Below the pieces are notes generated by a model. It saw only the letters and a list, made by a program, of their open reading frames with translations. It had not been told where the DNA came from and made no database searches. Of a stretch of DNA of 64,000 nucleotides, positions 38,584 through 48,706 are shown piece after piece. A program made the position numbers and the translations under genes. The DNA comes from Proteus sp. FME41 (GTDB lineage: Bacteria > Pseudomonadota > Gammaproteobacteria > Enterobacterales > Enterobacteriaceae), in contig NZ_JABUYL010000011.1 of the NCBI RefSeq assembly GCF_014897315.1, positions 82,304 to 146,303 of the forward strand, written 5' to 3'. Positions within the stretch are counted from its first letter, which is position 1, and the number at the start of each line of letters is the position of its first letter.

Positions 38584-39180
38584 ATGGAACATTATATAAG
38601 CCTGTTTGTTCGTGCTGTTTTTATTGAAAATATGGCGCTCGCATTCTTCTTAGGAATGTGTACATTTCTCGCGGTATCTAAAAATGTAAAAACAGCATTT
38701 GGATTAGGTATCGCTGTTACCGTTGTTCTTGGTCTTTCCGTACCGCTGAATAACTTAGTTTACAACTATGTGTTACGTGATAATGCCCTAATGGAAGGCG
38801 TTGATTTAAGTTTCTTAAATTTTATCACTTTCATTGGTGTGATTGCGGCATTGGTACAAATCCTTGAAATGATTTTAGACCGCTATTTTCCTGCGCTCTA
38901 TAACGCATTAGGGATCTTCTTGCCACTGATTACTGTTAACTGCGCCATTTTCGGTGGCGTGTCATTTATGGCACAACGTGACTATAACTTTAGCGAATCT
39001 ATTGTTTATGGTTTCGGTTCTGGAATTGGTTGGATGTTAGCCATTGTATTACTGGCTTCTATCCGTGAGAAAATGAAATACGCGGATGTACCGGCAGGTA
39101 TGAAAGGATTAGGCGTTACTTTTGTCACCACAGGGTTGATGGCATTAGGTTTCATGTCCTTCTCTGGTGTTCAGCTATAA
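38584..39180 (+). CDS. nqrE: Na+-translocating NADH:quinone reductase subunit E
   Basis: This 198-residue six-helix protein is the inverted homologue of Nqr[11 protein letters not shown] and VNCAIFGG carry the cysteines that help bind the intramembrane iron centre. It begins five bases after nqrD. Confidence 0.97.
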   Translation: MEHYISLFVRAVFIENMALAFFLGMCTFLAVSKNVKTAFGLGIAVTVVLGLSVPLNNLVYNYVLRDNALMEGVDLSFLNFITFIGVIAALVQILEMILDRYFPALYNALGIFLPLITVNCAIFGGVSFMAQRDYNFSESIVYGFGSGIGWMLAIVLLASIREKMKYADVPAGMKGLGVTFVTTGLMALGFMSFSGVQL

Positions 39181-39196
39181 AGGGTGAGAAGAACTC

Positions 39197-40423
39197 ATGG
39201 ATATAATTATTCTAGGTGTCGTGATGTTTACCCTGATTGTATTGGTACTAACAGCGTTGATTTTGTTTGCAAAATCAAAGCTGGTCAATACAGGGGATAT
39301 TTCTGTTGAGGTCAATGGAGACCCAGAAAAAAGCTTTAATGCACCAGCAGGTGATAAATTACTTAACGTATTATCAAACGAAGGTATTTTTATTTCATCC
39401 GCTTGTGGCGGCGGCGGATCTTGTGGTCAGTGTCGCGTTAAAGTGCTTGAAGGTGGCGGTGATATTTTACCGACGGAACTTTCACATATTAACAAGCGTG
39501 AAGCTAAAGAAGGTTGCCGTTTAGCGTGTCAGGTAAACGTAAAAAATAACCTGAAATTAGAATTACCAGAAGAAATTTTTGGTGTTAAAAAATGGGAGTG
39601 CGAAGTTATCTCAAACGATAATAAAGCGACTTTCATTAAAGAATTAGTATTAAAAATCCCTGAAGGTGAGGTTGTGCCTTTCCGTGCTGGTGGATTTATT
39701 CAGATTGAATGTCCTCCTCATACGGTACGTTATGAAGATTTTGAAGTGCCAGAAGAGTATCGTGAAGACTGGGATAAATTTAACTTATTCCGCTACGTTT
39801 CTGATGTAAAAGAAACCACAGTACGTGCTTACTCAATGGCAAACTACCCTGAAGAGCATGGCATCATCATGTTAAACGTGCGTATTGCTACACCGCCACC
39901 ACGTAATCCTGATGTACCACCAGGCATAATGTCATCGTACATTTGGTCATTAAAGCCAGGTGATAAAGTGACAATTTCAGGGCCATTTGGTGAATTCTTC
40001 GCTAAGAAAACTGACGCTGAGATGATCTTTATTGGTGGTGGTGCAGGTATGGCACCAATGCGCTCACATATTTTTGATCAGCTAAAACGTTTACATTCTA
40101 AACGTAAAATCAGCTTCTGGTATGGTGCGCGTTCTGTTCGTGAAATGTTCTACACTGAAGATTTCGATATGCTTGCAAGAGAAAACGAAAACTTCACATG
40201 GAATGTCGCACTTTCAGACGCCTTACCTGAAGATAACTGGACGGGATATACTGGATTTATTCACAATGTGTTGTTTGAGAATTACCTCAAAAATCACCCC
40301 GCACCAGAAGATTGTGAATTCTATATGTGTGGTCCGCCAGTGATGAACGCAGCAGTTATTAAAATGCTCAAAGATTTAGGCGTTGAAGATGAAAACATTA
40401 TGCTGGATGACTTTGGCGGTTGA
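39197..40423 (+). CDS. nqrF: Na+-translocating NADH:quinone reductase subunit F
   Basis: This 408-residue NADH-oxidising subunit has an N-terminal membrane anchor and a 2Fe-2S ferredoxin domain ([16 protein letters not shown], then CRLACQ). A FAD-binding [11 protein letters not shown] and an NAD-binding [14 protein letters not shown] follow. The C-terminus ends LDDFGG. Electrons enter the complex here. It ends the structural operon. A 9-bp hairpin follows before apbE. Confidence 0.97.
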   Translation: MDIIILGVVMFTLIVLVLTALILFAKSKLVNTGDISVEVNGDPEKSFNAPAGDKLLNVLSNEGIFISSACGGGGSCGQCRVKVLEGGGDILPTELSHINKREAKEGCRLACQVNVKNNLKLELPEEIFGVKKWECEVISNDNKATFIKELVLKIPEGEVVPFRAGGFIQIECPPHTVRYEDFEVPEEYREDWDKFNLFRYVSDVKETTVRAYSMANYPEEHGIIMLNVRIATPPPRNPDVPPGIMSSYIWSLKPGDKVTISGPFGEFFAKKTDAEMIFIGGGAGMAPMRSHIFDQLKRLHSKRKISFWYGARSVREMFYTEDFDMLARENENFTWNVALSDALPEDNWTGYTGFIHNVLFENYLKNHPAPEDCEFYMCGPPVMNAAVIKMLKDLGVEDENIMLDDFGG

Positions 40424-40461
40424 TCCTAACTTCCGATAAAGCATAAATGAATGAAATGACA

Positions 40462-40483
40462 AGCGCCCACTTATGTGGGCGCT
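40462..40483 (+). repeat. Hairpin between nqrF and apbE
   Basis: AGCGCCCAC (40462-40470) pairs perfectly with GTGGGCGCT (40475-40483) around TTAT. Without a T-run it is more likely an mRNA processing or stability element than a full terminator. Confidence 0.6.
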
Positions 40484-40503
40484 CATGATCAGAAGAGAGA
40501 GTT

Positions 40504-41526
40504 ATGTTAAAAAGAAAGATGATAAATTGGATAGTGATGCTGTCTGCTTTAGTTCTATTGTCTGCATGTGGTGAAAAACAGCAGGTATTAGAAGGCGAAA
40601 CTATGGGAACTTATTACTCAATTAAATATGTCCCTGATAGTAATTCACCTCCACAAAACGTCTTACAAACAGAGATCGATCGTATTCTTGAAGAAGTTAA
40701 CGATCAAATGTCAACATATCGCCCTCATTCTGAATTGAGTCGTTTCAATCAAAGTCGTGAAATTAATACGCCATTTCCTGTTTCGCCTGCTACCGCTAAA
40801 GTAGTAAGTGAAGCCATTCGTATTAATAAAATCACGGACGGTGCTTTAGATGTCACTGTTGGACCATTAGTCAATTTATGGGGATTTGGCCCAGAAGGCC
40901 GATTTACTCACCAACCTTCTGCTGATGAATTAGCCAAACGTAAACAGTGGATTGGCATTAATTACCTTGCTGTTGAAGGTAATGCACTGATCAAGAAGAT
41001 CCCTGAACTTTATGTCGATCTCTCTTCGATTGCTAAAGGCTATGGTGTTGATGCTGTTGCTGAGTATTTAATTTCACAGAATATCACTAACTATATGGTT
41101 GATATTGGCGGTGAAGTAAGAACGCAAGGTGTGAATGGTAATGACAAGCTTTGGCGTATAGCGATTGAAAAACCAGCGAATGATGGCACAAAACAGAGTG
41201 TTCAGTTAATCATTGAACCGGGTGATAACTCGATTGCCACTTCAGGTGATTATCGTAATTATTTTGAAGAAGATGGTGTGCGTTTTTCTCATACTATTGA
41301 CCCAACGACAGGCCATCCTATTAAACATAACCTTGTTTCTATCACGGTGATCGTACCAACGTGCATGAGTGCTGATGGTATTTCAACAGGATTGAATGTC
41401 TTAGGACCTGATAAAGGGCTAGAAGTAGCAAATGCGTTAAATATACCTGTCTTTATGATAGTTAAAACAGAAACTGGGTTTGAAGAGCGTTATAGTAAAG
41501 CATTCGCCCCATTCTTGAAAAAATAG
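40504..41526 (+). CDS. apbE: FAD:protein FMN transferase
   Basis: This 340-residue lipoprotein (lipobox ALVLLSAC with the cysteine at residue 22) attaches FMN to threonines of NqrB and NqrC using FAD. Family motifs ETMGTYYSIKY, DLSSIAKGYGVD and HTIDPTTGHP are present. It lies 80 bases after nqrF and 19 before nqrM, so it is a maturation gene of the same locus. Confidence 0.95.
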   Translation: MLKRKMINWIVMLSALVLLSACGEKQQVLEGETMGTYYSIKYVPDSNSPPQNVLQTEIDRILEEVNDQMSTYRPHSELSRFNQSREINTPFPVSPATAKVVSEAIRINKITDGALDVTVGPLVNLWGFGPEGRFTHQPSADELAKRKQWIGINYLAVEGNALIKKIPELYVDLSSIAKGYGVDAVAEYLISQNITNYMVDIGGEVRTQGVNGNDKLWRIAIEKPANDGTKQSVQLIIEPGDNSIATSGDYRNYFEEDGVRFSHTIDPTTGHPIKHNLVSITVIVPTCMSADGISTGLNVLGPDKGLEVANALNIPVFMIVKTETGFEERYSKAFAPFLKK

Positions 41527-41545
41527 AATTTAAGGAGAGAAGGTT

Positions 41546-41773
41546 ATGCTAAAAATATTTCTTTTTGCCTTCATCTTATTCTTGATTGCCTTCTTTGGTA
41601 TGGCATTAGGATATATTGTAAAACGTAAAAGTCTTCAAGGCAGTTGCGGTGGTTTAGGGGCTATGGGTATCGAAAAAGAGTGTGATTGCCCAGAACCTTG
41701 CGATGCACGTAAAAAACGCATGGCAAAAGAGTCTGCCCGTGAAGAGTTGCTAAAAAAGAATCGAATTCTTTAA
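41546..41773 (+). CDS. nqrM: Na+-NQR maturation protein NqrM
   Basis: This 75-residue protein has one N-terminal membrane helix and a cysteine cluster (SCGG...ECDCPEPC) expected to carry iron to the NqrD/E Fe-S centre. The family (formerly DUF539) is needed for an active complex. A shared terminator follows at 41793. Confidence 0.93.
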   Translation: MLKIFLFAFILFLIAFFGMALGYIVKRKSLQGSCGGLGAMGIEKECDCPEPCDARKKRMAKESAREELLKKNRIL

Positions 41774-41792
41774 TAATAAATATATTTAGATA

Positions 41793-41834
41793 AAAAAGAG
41801 TGATGGACTTTAATTGCCATCACTCTTTTTATTT
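41793..41834. terminator. Bidirectional terminator after nqrM
   Basis: AAAAAGAGTGATGG pairs with CCATCACTCTTTTT (41817-41830), with T-rich tails on both strands. It also ends the leftward csbD-like gene. Confidence 0.85.
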
Positions 41835-41905
41835 TATGCATTCTAAAAAAGTTTTTTAATAGAATAGAAGTAGGATAATAAAAAGCGAACCCTTGTAATA
41901 AAGGC

Positions 41906-42118
41906 TTACTTCCATGGATAAGGGTTTTGCCCCTCCCACTCTAAAACTTCTTTTTTGGCTTCTTCATAGGAATAGTCATAATGCTCTTGAAGCTTACCAA
42001 TTAGTTGCTCTCGTGTACCTTCGATAATATCAAGTTCATCATGGGTGATCTTTCCCCATTTTTCTTTTACTTTTCCTTTGAATAAATTCCAATCACCAGA
42101 AATTTTATTGTTTAACAC
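41906..42118 (-). CDS. CsbD-like stress protein
   Basis: This 70-residue small hydrophilic protein matches the CsbD/YjbJ family: ISGDWNLFKGKVKEKWGKI and then a C-terminal YSYEEAKKEVLEWE. Family members accumulate in stationary phase or osmotic stress, but a molecular function is not known. The start is GTG at 42118 behind a strong AAGGAGG, spaced normally. Confidence 0.88.
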   Translation of the reverse strand: MLNNKISGDWNLFKGKVKEKWGKITHDELDIIEGTREQLIGKLQEHYDYSYEEAKKEVLEWEGQNPYPWK

Positions 42119-42198
42119 TTTATTCCTCCTTACTTATTTCTATCGGATGACATTATTAAGTGTAGAAGAGAATAAAGCGAAAGCCTAAATAGGCTTAT

Positions 42199-43071
42199 TT
42201 ACTCTTTTCTAAATTCTTTCATTTTAGCAGGAGAGTCAACCATAATGGCATCTGCACCTAACTCTGTGGCTTGAATATAATCTTTTTCTGTATTGATCCC
42301 AAAAAGAACAATATGGGCATTACCACCAGCACGAAAACAAGACATTGCATCTTTATCCCAGCTAAGAATTGAAGCAGATCGAGCTTCACCTAATGTATAT
42401 TTCTCAACGACTTCAACTTTTCGATGTAACTCAAGACCATACCAACGGGTGATATCTAAATTTTCAGGTAACAAGCAGGTATGGCTCATGGTGATATTAG
42501 CTAGAATATCACGAGTGACATCGCGGCTTTCAAATCGTTGTACATTGGCAGGTAAGGCATCAAGAAATGCTGTATTTGTAGAATAGATACGTGTTCTATC
42601 TAGCGCATTATGTTTACTTAGCAGGGCAGACATCGCTTTACCTTGAATAACAGGATCAGCATCTGGTGATTTTAAATCAATATAAAATTGAGTGGTAGGA
42701 AATTGAGTTAAGATTGCATCCAAGGTAGGAATGGTGACACCTTTATTTCGATAAGGAAATTGCTGAGATTCTCCAAATTTATAACCAGCATCCCATTGTT
42801 TAAGTTGCTGAGCAGTAAATTCAGAAATAGCACCTTGCCCATTAGTTAAGCTTTTTAAGTCACTAGGGCGATAAAGTACAGGAATGTTATCTTTTGATAA
42901 TTGAATGGTGATCCAAATTGCATCAGCTTGATGAGCGAGTGCTGTTTTTATAGCTATTTCAGTATTTTCAGGGGCGTCAGCTGTGCCACCACGATGTGCG
43001 ATAATTTTAGGAGATGCCATAAGAATTGCAGAATAAAAAAAGAGAGAAATTGCGATGAATAATTTAACCAT
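42199..43071 (-). CDS. Exported GDPD-family protein with altered active site
   Basis: This 290-residue protein has a signal sequence (cleavage near LMA-SPK) and a TIM-barrel GDPD fold. The phosphodiesterase signature HRGG...PENT is intact (H26, R27, E35, N36). The usual metal-binding Glu-x-Asp is replaced by T55-I-Q57 (AIWITIQLSKD). The catalytic second histidine of the HD motif reads YRPSD (Y67). It may be a subfamily with another ligand set, or a binding protein. There is no neighbour to indicate the substrate. Confidence 0.8.
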   Translation of the reverse strand: MVKLFIAISLFFYSAILMASPKIIAHRGGTADAPENTEIAIKTALAHQADAIWITIQLSKDNIPVLYRPSDLKSLTNGQGAISEFTAQQLKQWDAGYKFGESQQFPYRNKGVTIPTLDAILTQFPTTQFYIDLKSPDADPVIQGKAMSALLSKHNALDRTRIYSTNTAFLDALPANVQRFESRDVTRDILANITMSHTCLLPENLDITRWYGLELHRKVEVVEKYTLGEARSASILSWDKDAMSCFRAGGNAHIVLFGINTEKDYIQATELGADAIMVDSPAKMKEFRKE

Positions 43072-43265
43072 AAAAGTTATTTCCTTGTTTTATATATAGT
43101 TACAAAACAATAGCTAAAATAAATATTAGTAATAAACAAGCAAAAATAATTTATCATCACTTTGTGACAATTCTATAAATAAACGGACTAATTCAGATTT
43201 TTATGAGAAATACACCTCGATAGAGGGAGGAAAAAAGAATAAAAATTGTAGTTAATATTTATTTA

Positions 43266-43281
43266 CTGTATATTTAAACAG
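43266..43281 (+). promoter_or_regulatory. LexA (SOS) box upstream of dinB
   Basis: CTGTATATTTAAACAG matches the LexA consensus CTGT-N8-ACAG exactly at both half-sites. It lies 22-37 bases before the dinB ATG. Confidence 0.9.
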
Positions 43282-43302
43282 TGAAATAAATGAGGTGATT
43301 GT

Positions 43303-44358
43303 ATGCGTAAAATTATTCATGTTGATATGGATTGTTTTTATGCTGCGATTGAAATGCGAGATAATCCAGCACTAAAAGAGATCCCAATTGCGGTTGGTGG
43401 AAATGCTTCTAGCCGAGGTGTTATCTGTACTGCAAATTATCCCGCACGCCGCTTTGGGGTACGTAGTGCTATGTCAACAGCAACAGCATTAAAATTATGT
43501 CCTCATTTAAAAGTCCTACCTGGCAGAATGGCACTCTATAAAGAAACATCAGTAAAGATCCGTCAAATATTCTCCCGTTATACTGACCTTATTGAGCCTC
43601 TTTCACTTGACGAAGCTTACCTTGATGTTTCCAACAGTAAGCACTGTCATGGATCTGCAACCTTGATGGCGCAAGAAATTCGCCAACAAATCTTTAATGA
43701 ATTAAATCTCACTGCATCTGCGGGTATTGCACCGATTAAATTTCTTGCCAAAATTGCCTCTGATATTAATAAACCTAACGGACAATGCGTTATTACACCA
43801 GAACAAGTTGATGATTTTATTTTAAAATTACCACTTAATAAAATACCGGGTGTTGGTAAAGTAACTTTTGCTCGATTACAAGAAATGGGATTAGAAACCT
43901 GTGCTGATATTCGCCATACGGATGTTATTTCTTTAGTAAAAGCACTCGGAAAATTTGGTCAAAATTTGTGGGAACGCAGTCATGGTATTGATGAGCGTGA
44001 AATTAACCCTGATAGGTTAAGAAAATCAGTGGGGGTTGAGCGGACGTTTGCTAGTGATATTAATTCGTGGGATGACTGCTTAGCATTGCTTGATGGGTTG
44101 TATAATGAATTAGAGAGACGTTTAACAAAAGTAAAACCTGATTTAAGAATAGCAAGGCAAGGTGTTAAGCTAAAATTTGATGATTTTCAATTAACGACAC
44201 AAGAGCATACTCATCCTATTTTAGAAAAAGCCGATTTAATAAATATTGCCTACCAAGCATGGCATGAGCGTAGAAATGGCCGAGGTGTGCGGTTGATCGG
44301 ATTTCATGTCACTTTGCAAGATCCACAAATAGAACGGCAACTTCTTTTAGCGTTATAA
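43303..44358 (+). CDS. dinB: DNA polymerase IV
   Basis: This 351-residue Y-family translesion polymerase begins RKIIHVDMDCFYAAIEMRDNP. The palm aspartate and LSLDEAYLDVS complete the active site. It ends with a little-finger domain. Length equals E. coli DinB. The upstream LexA box predicts SOS induction. I see no beta-clamp problem: the C-terminal QLLLAL ends with a plausible clamp motif. Confidence 0.97.
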   Translation: MRKIIHVDMDCFYAAIEMRDNPALKEIPIAVGGNASSRGVICTANYPARRFGVRSAMSTATALKLCPHLKVLPGRMALYKETSVKIRQIFSRYTDLIEPLSLDEAYLDVSNSKHCHGSATLMAQEIRQQIFNELNLTASAGIAPIKFLAKIASDINKPNGQCVITPEQVDDFILKLPLNKIPGVGKVTFARLQEMGLETCADIRHTDVISLVKALGKFGQNLWERSHGIDEREINPDRLRKSVGVERTFASDINSWDDCLALLDGLYNELERRLTKVKPDLRIARQGVKLKFDDFQLTTQEHTHPILEKADLINIAYQAWHERRNGRGVRLIGFHVTLQDPQIERQLLLAL

Positions 44359-44365
44359 GATTAAA

Positions 44366-44402
44366 AAAACCATAGCCAATCAACAGATAAGCTATGGTTA
44401 AT
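44366..44402. terminator. Bidirectional terminator between dinB and the TonB receptor
   Basis: AACCATAGC (44368-44376) pairs with GCTATGGTT (44391-44399). On the minus strand a TTTTTTT run follows the stem. Confidence 0.75.
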
Positions 44403-44436
44403 ATATTTAATTAGTGCGTAGCTAACTTATGTATCA

Positions 44437-46599
44437 TTACCAGCGATAATTCATTGTTGCTGTCATCGTTCTACCGATCCCATAAAAACAAGCAGTATCA
44501 CCCGCACAAGATGCCACATAGTGTTTATTCGCAATATTATTCATATTAAGTTGAATTTCAGCTCCTTTTAAAGAAGGTGATAGCTCACTTAATGAATAAC
44601 CAATCATGGCATCGTAAAGCGTGACAGCAGGTACACTGAATGTATTTTTGGTATCACCTTGAGATACACCTACATATCTCACACCAACGCCTGCTTTAGC
44701 ACCATTAAATAGCCCTGATGTTTCATCATACTGACCCCAAAGTGATGCCATATGCTTAGGAACTCTAGGTAGTACTTTTCCTTGAGTTCCTGCAATAATA
44801 GTTTTTCTTACTTCAGTATCGGTATAAGCATAACTGCTGATAAATGAAATATTTTCAGTTAATTGGCTATTAATTTGTGCTTCAACACCACGACTTCTAA
44901 TTTCACCCACTGGTTCAAAATACGCTTTTTCAGCATTGTAATTGGTAACATTGCGTTGTTGTAATTGATAAACAGAGAGTGTCGCCAATGTTTGCTCATT
45001 CGGTGTGAGATATTTAATTCCTGCTTCTAATTGGTGGCCTTCGCTAGGCTCAAAAGGAGCACTTCCTGGTGCTCGACGAGTTTGTAAATTAGGTTCAAAC
45101 GAAGTGCTATAACTAATATATGGCGAAATACCATTATCAAAAGCATATAAAAGCCCTGCACGACCCGTTAACTTATTATCATCTTGTTGGTCATAACTGT
45201 TAGCTAAGAAATCATGAGTTCGAACTTGAGCCCAATCTTGGCGTAATCCTGCAAGTAAGATCCAATTTTTCCATTGGATCTGATCTTGTAGATATAACCC
45301 GATTTGATCACGTTTTTGTAACTGGTCGGTCGCCGGTTTTTGTAAGCTCATATCAATGGGATAGTGATAATTAGGATCACGCCAATCAAGATCGTACTCA
45401 GAGCCCATTGCACGGAGTAAATTATCTTGATCTTTACTCCACTGATAATCAATACCCGCAATCACAGTATGATTAAGTTTTGCAGTAGTGAAGTCGGCTT
45501 GTAAACGAGTATCTATTCCTAAAGTATCTGTTTCACGCTGCTCTTGTTGTGCTCGGCGTTCAAGAATATAAGGGTTATCTTTTCTCAAAGATCCAAATAC
45601 AAGGTATTTATACTTCTGATTAATATGGCTATATCGAGCATTTTGTATAATTTTTAGTGAGTCATTAAATTCGTGTTCAAATTCATAACCTATACCATAT
45701 TGTTGACGCCATGATTTATGATAATCGGGATTGTTGACATCAAAATCAAAGGGAATAGTACCCGCAGGAGTGTTTTTAACCGTACCATAAGCAGGTAAAA
45801 AATTACGATATCCCGCTTCAGGCTCTTGTTGAATAAAGCTTAATAGCGTTAAGCGAGTTTGTTCATTAGGTAAGAAAGTAATAGCAGGAGCAAGAGCAAA
45901 ACGTTCTTCTTTATCGTTTTTTATTTGTGTGTGTTGTGTTTTTGCAATACCGTTTAGACGATAAAGTACACGATTATCATCGCTTAATGCACCTGAAAAA
46001 TCAAAAGCGGTTTCTGCTAATTTATCATTGCCTGCTCGTACTTGAATATGACGAATAGGGGATGCAGTCGGTCTTTTACTTGTCATAGCAACAAGACCCC
46101 CCGGGTTTACTTGACCATAAAGAACAGATGCAGGTCCTCTAACAACTTCAACGCGCTCTAATAACCATGGATCAATTGCACCCGTTGATGATGAAGCTCC
46201 CATTCCATAGCTTAGGCCATCCAGAAAACGAGGTGCATAACTGTACCCTCGAATAAAAACCTCGTCATTACGATTAGAACTTCCACGATATTCTGTAAAA
46301 ACTCCGGGCGTATAACGTAATGCTTGAGAAACTGAACTGACATCTTGAGCATCCATTTGATCACGCGTAATAACGCTAATAGACTGTGGTGTTTTTTCAA
46401 TTTCAGTCGGTGTTTTATTTGTTGATAACGTTTTTGTTGCTACAAAACCGGAAACAGGCGCTTGAGGATCTTGTGATGGAGACGCAATAACAGTTATCTT
46501 TTCAGGTGTATTTTGATTGACCGCCGCTTGAATTTGAATAGAAAGTAAACTTAAAGGTAAGGCGAGAAAGGCACTAGCAACGCAATTTTTATTAGACAC
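44437..46599 (-). CDS. TonB-dependent siderophore receptor
   Basis: This 720-residue outer-membrane receptor has a signal peptide ending IQAA. Near residues 70-100 is the plug domain motif TPQSISVITRDQMDAQDV, then VEVVRGPASVLYGQVNPGGLV, followed by a 22-strand barrel ending in the aromatic C-terminus YRW. The layout fits the FhuA/FoxA-type siderophore receptor group. The substrate cannot be named. A Fur-like site lies upstream. Confidence 0.9.
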   Translation of the reverse strand: MSNKNCVASAFLALPLSLLSIQIQAAVNQNTPEKITVIASPSQDPQAPVSGFVATKTLSTNKTPTEIEKTPQSISVITRDQMDAQDVSSVSQALRYTPGVFTEYRGSSNRNDEVFIRGYSYAPRFLDGLSYGMGASSSTGAIDPWLLERVEVVRGPASVLYGQVNPGGLVAMTSKRPTASPIRHIQVRAGNDKLAETAFDFSGALSDDNRVLYRLNGIAKTQHTQIKNDKEERFALAPAITFLPNEQTRLTLLSFIQQEPEAGYRNFLPAYGTVKNTPAGTIPFDFDVNNPDYHKSWRQQYGIGYEFEHEFNDSLKIIQNARYSHINQKYKYLVFGSLRKDNPYILERRAQQEQRETDTLGIDTRLQADFTTAKLNHTVIAGIDYQWSKDQDNLLRAMGSEYDLDWRDPNYHYPIDMSLQKPATDQLQKRDQIGLYLQDQIQWKNWILLAGLRQDWAQVRTHDFLANSYDQQDDNKLTGRAGLLYAFDNGISPYISYSTSFEPNLQTRRAPGSAPFEPSEGHQLEAGIKYLTPNEQTLATLSVYQLQQRNVTNYNAEKAYFEPVGEIRSRGVEAQINSQLTENISFISSYAYTDTEVRKTIIAGTQGKVLPRVPKHMASLWGQYDETSGLFNGAKAGVGVRYVGVSQGDTKNTFSVPAVTLYDAMIGYSLSELSPSLKGAEIQLNMNNIANKHYVASCAGDTACFYGIGRTMTATMNYRW

Positions 46600-46671
46600 A
46601 ATAGAACCCTTTTATTTTTTATTTTTTAACTTTAAATGCGGAAGCCATGAAAATATCACTCCGAAATCATT

Positions 46672-46699
46672 AATGCTAATGATAATGATTGGCATTCTA
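46672..46699 (-). promoter_or_regulatory. Candidate Fur box upstream of the TonB receptor
   Basis: GATAATGATTGGCATTCTA (46681-46699) matches the Fur consensus in 13 of 19 positions by eye. Just before it, repeated AATGCT/AATGAT hexamers extend the site. It lies about 75-100 bases upstream of the receptor start. Confidence 0.6.
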
Positions 46700-46850
46700 T
46701 ATATTTAAATTATTAAGGTTAAATTGTTATTCCATAATGGAATAAGTGACTCAGTTATTGGCTATATAGTGAATAAATTATGATCTTTAAGGGAAATTGA
46801 GTATGAATAGGAGAGGTGAATTATTTTTTAGTTATGGTTTTAGCTACAAA

Positions 46851-46873
46851 AAACCCGCCAATAAAGCGGGTTT
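46851..46873 (-). terminator. Intrinsic terminator after pepD
   Basis: AAACCCGC (46851-46858) pairs with GCGGGTTT (46866-46873). Read on the minus strand it is followed by TTTTTTG. It lies 23 bases past the pepD stop. Confidence 0.85.
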
Positions 46874-46895
46874 CATTATGATTTTTTAAGTGTAC

Positions 46896-48353
46896 TTATT
46901 TAGCTGGGATTGCTTTTAAAATCGCAGTTAATAACTGCCAGTATTGGCCGACACTTTTAACATGAACACGTTCATCTGGTGAGTGTGCACCACGAATAGT
47001 TGGTCCAATAGAGACCATATCCATTTCAGGATAAGGTTTTTTGAATAGACCACACTCAAGGCCAGCGTGAATAACCATGATATTTGGCACTTTATCAAAC
47101 AGTTGTTGATAAGTGTCACGAACTAAATGCATAACAGGAGAGTCTGCATCTGGTTTCCAACCTGGATAACCACCTTTGGTTTCGATATCTGCTTTAGCCA
47201 GTTTCGCTAATGCTGTTAGCATGCTAACAACATAAGTTTTTCCACTATCAATTAGAGAACGAATTAGGCACAGGATTTCGACTTTATCATCAATAATGCT
47301 AACAACACCGACGTTTAATGATGTTTCAACAACACCTTCAACATCATCACTCATACGAATAACACCATTTGGCATCGCGTTAAGTAGGTTGATTAAGCGT
47401 TCTTGGCAATCTGCGGTGAACGCTTTTTTGTCAGTTGTTGTATCTGTTAATTCAATGTTTAGATTTTTTTCAGCAATCGCTAATTCAGTTTTTAGCAACG
47501 CTTCAAATTTTGCTTTTACGGTATCTAGTTGGCTTGCTTTATCCGCAGGGATTGCAAAAATAATGTTTGCTTCACGAGGGATCGCGTTACGTAATGTACC
47601 ACCGTGAAAATCAATTAATTTTAGTGATAACTCTTCAGCATGATTTGCTAAAAAGCGAGCCAATAATTTGTTTGCGTTACCTAAGCCTAAATGGATATCA
47701 CCACCAGAGTGACCGCCATTTAATCCTTTAAGAACCAGTTGTTTAACAACATGACCTGCTGGGATGGCATCATAAGAGAGGCTGACAGTGGTTTTAACAT
47801 CAATACCTCCCGCACAACCCATGTAGATCTCACCTTCTTCTTCAGAGTCTGTATTGATAAGAATATCAGCTTGTAACCAACCCGGTTGTAAACCAAAAGC
47901 GCCATCCATGCCAGTTTCTTCCGTCATGGTTAATAGCACTTCTAATGGGCCGTGTTTTACGGTGTCATCAGCTAAAACTGCTAATGCAGACGCCATACCC
48001 ACACCATTATCAGCACCTAATGTTGTACCTTTCGCTTTGATCCATTCACCGTCAACATAAGGTTGAATAGGATCTTTAGTGAAGTCGTGAACCGTATCAT
48101 TGTTTTTTTGTGGCACCATATCTAAGTGTGCTTGTAAAACAACAGTTTTACGATCTTCCATACCTTTAGTTGCTGGCTTGCGAATTAAAATATTGCCAAC
48201 AGCATCGCGCTCGGCAAAAAGACCTTTCTCACTTGCCCATGAGAGAATATGGGAAGCTAAGGCTTCTTCATGATGTGATGGATGTGGAATCGAACAAATT
48301 TTTGCAAAAATATCCCATAGTGGTTGTGGGGATAGAGTAGATAGTTCAGACAC
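46896..48353 (-). CDS. pepD: Aminoacyl-histidine dipeptidase (carnosinase, peptidase D)
   Basis: This 485-residue M20-family zinc dipeptidase cleaves Xaa-His and other dipeptides. The metal ligands are visible in LQAHLDMV, TTLGADNGVGM and TMTEETGMDGAFG, with the closing histidine in IHAGLECGLFKK. Length equals E. coli PepD and alignment is close throughout. It is divergent from gpt. Confidence 0.97.
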   Translation of the reverse strand: MSELSTLSPQPLWDIFAKICSIPHPSHHEEALASHILSWASEKGLFAERDAVGNILIRKPATKGMEDRKTVVLQAHLDMVPQKNNDTVHDFTKDPIQPYVDGEWIKAKGTTLGADNGVGMASALAVLADDTVKHGPLEVLLTMTEETGMDGAFGLQPGWLQADILINTDSEEEGEIYMGCAGGIDVKTTVSLSYDAIPAGHVVKQLVLKGLNGGHSGGDIHLGLGNANKLLARFLANHAEELSLKLIDFHGGTLRNAIPREANIIFAIPADKASQLDTVKAKFEALLKTELAIAEKNLNIELTDTTTDKKAFTADCQERLINLLNAMPNGVIRMSDDVEGVVETSLNVGVVSIIDDKVEILCLIRSLIDSGKTYVVSMLTALAKLAKADIETKGGYPGWKPDADSPVMHLVRDTYQQLFDKVPNIMVIHAGLECGLFKKPYPEMDMVSIGPTIRGAHSPDERVHVKSVGQYWQLLTAILKAIPAK

Positions 48354-48706
48354 GGTGGATCTCCTCTAACAGCATCTGTGTTATTAATAGCCTACCGCTT
48401 TTTTAAGGGTTAGCTTTATTATTCTGAGCGTTATACGCCAATATAATTGAGAATATCACTTTCTTCTGTTGAATGCGCCATTCTATTCACATCGTTATCT
48501 AAGAAATTAGATCTCTATTTGCATTCATTTTTTATATGGTTCATTTTTTAATCATAAAAAGGCAATACAGAAAAAAATGAGGATAATCTCACCTGTTTGC
48601 ACGTTTTCTCTGGTTTTTAGGCGCTCAAATCACTATAATCTCGCGCAACCTTTTTTTCCGCAAAAAAAAGCTTCTCTTGCATTCAAGTAGCTAGGATCAC
48701 AATATT
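48354..48706. other. Divergent promoter region of pepD and gpt
   Basis: This 353-base region has a perfect -10 TATAAT at 48634-48639, 67 bases before the gpt ATG and followed by GC-rich CTCGCGC. I see no gene and no clear operator. Confidence 0.5.

Noticed and set aside
42181..42196. AAGCCT/AGGCTT hairpin after the GDPD-like gene
   Set aside because: Only six pairs and no T-run, so I did not list it as a terminator.
46803..46889. Short ORF (28 codons) reading through the pepD terminator
   Set aside because: It covers the terminator hairpin and its sequence follows from the repeat, so coding is not credible.
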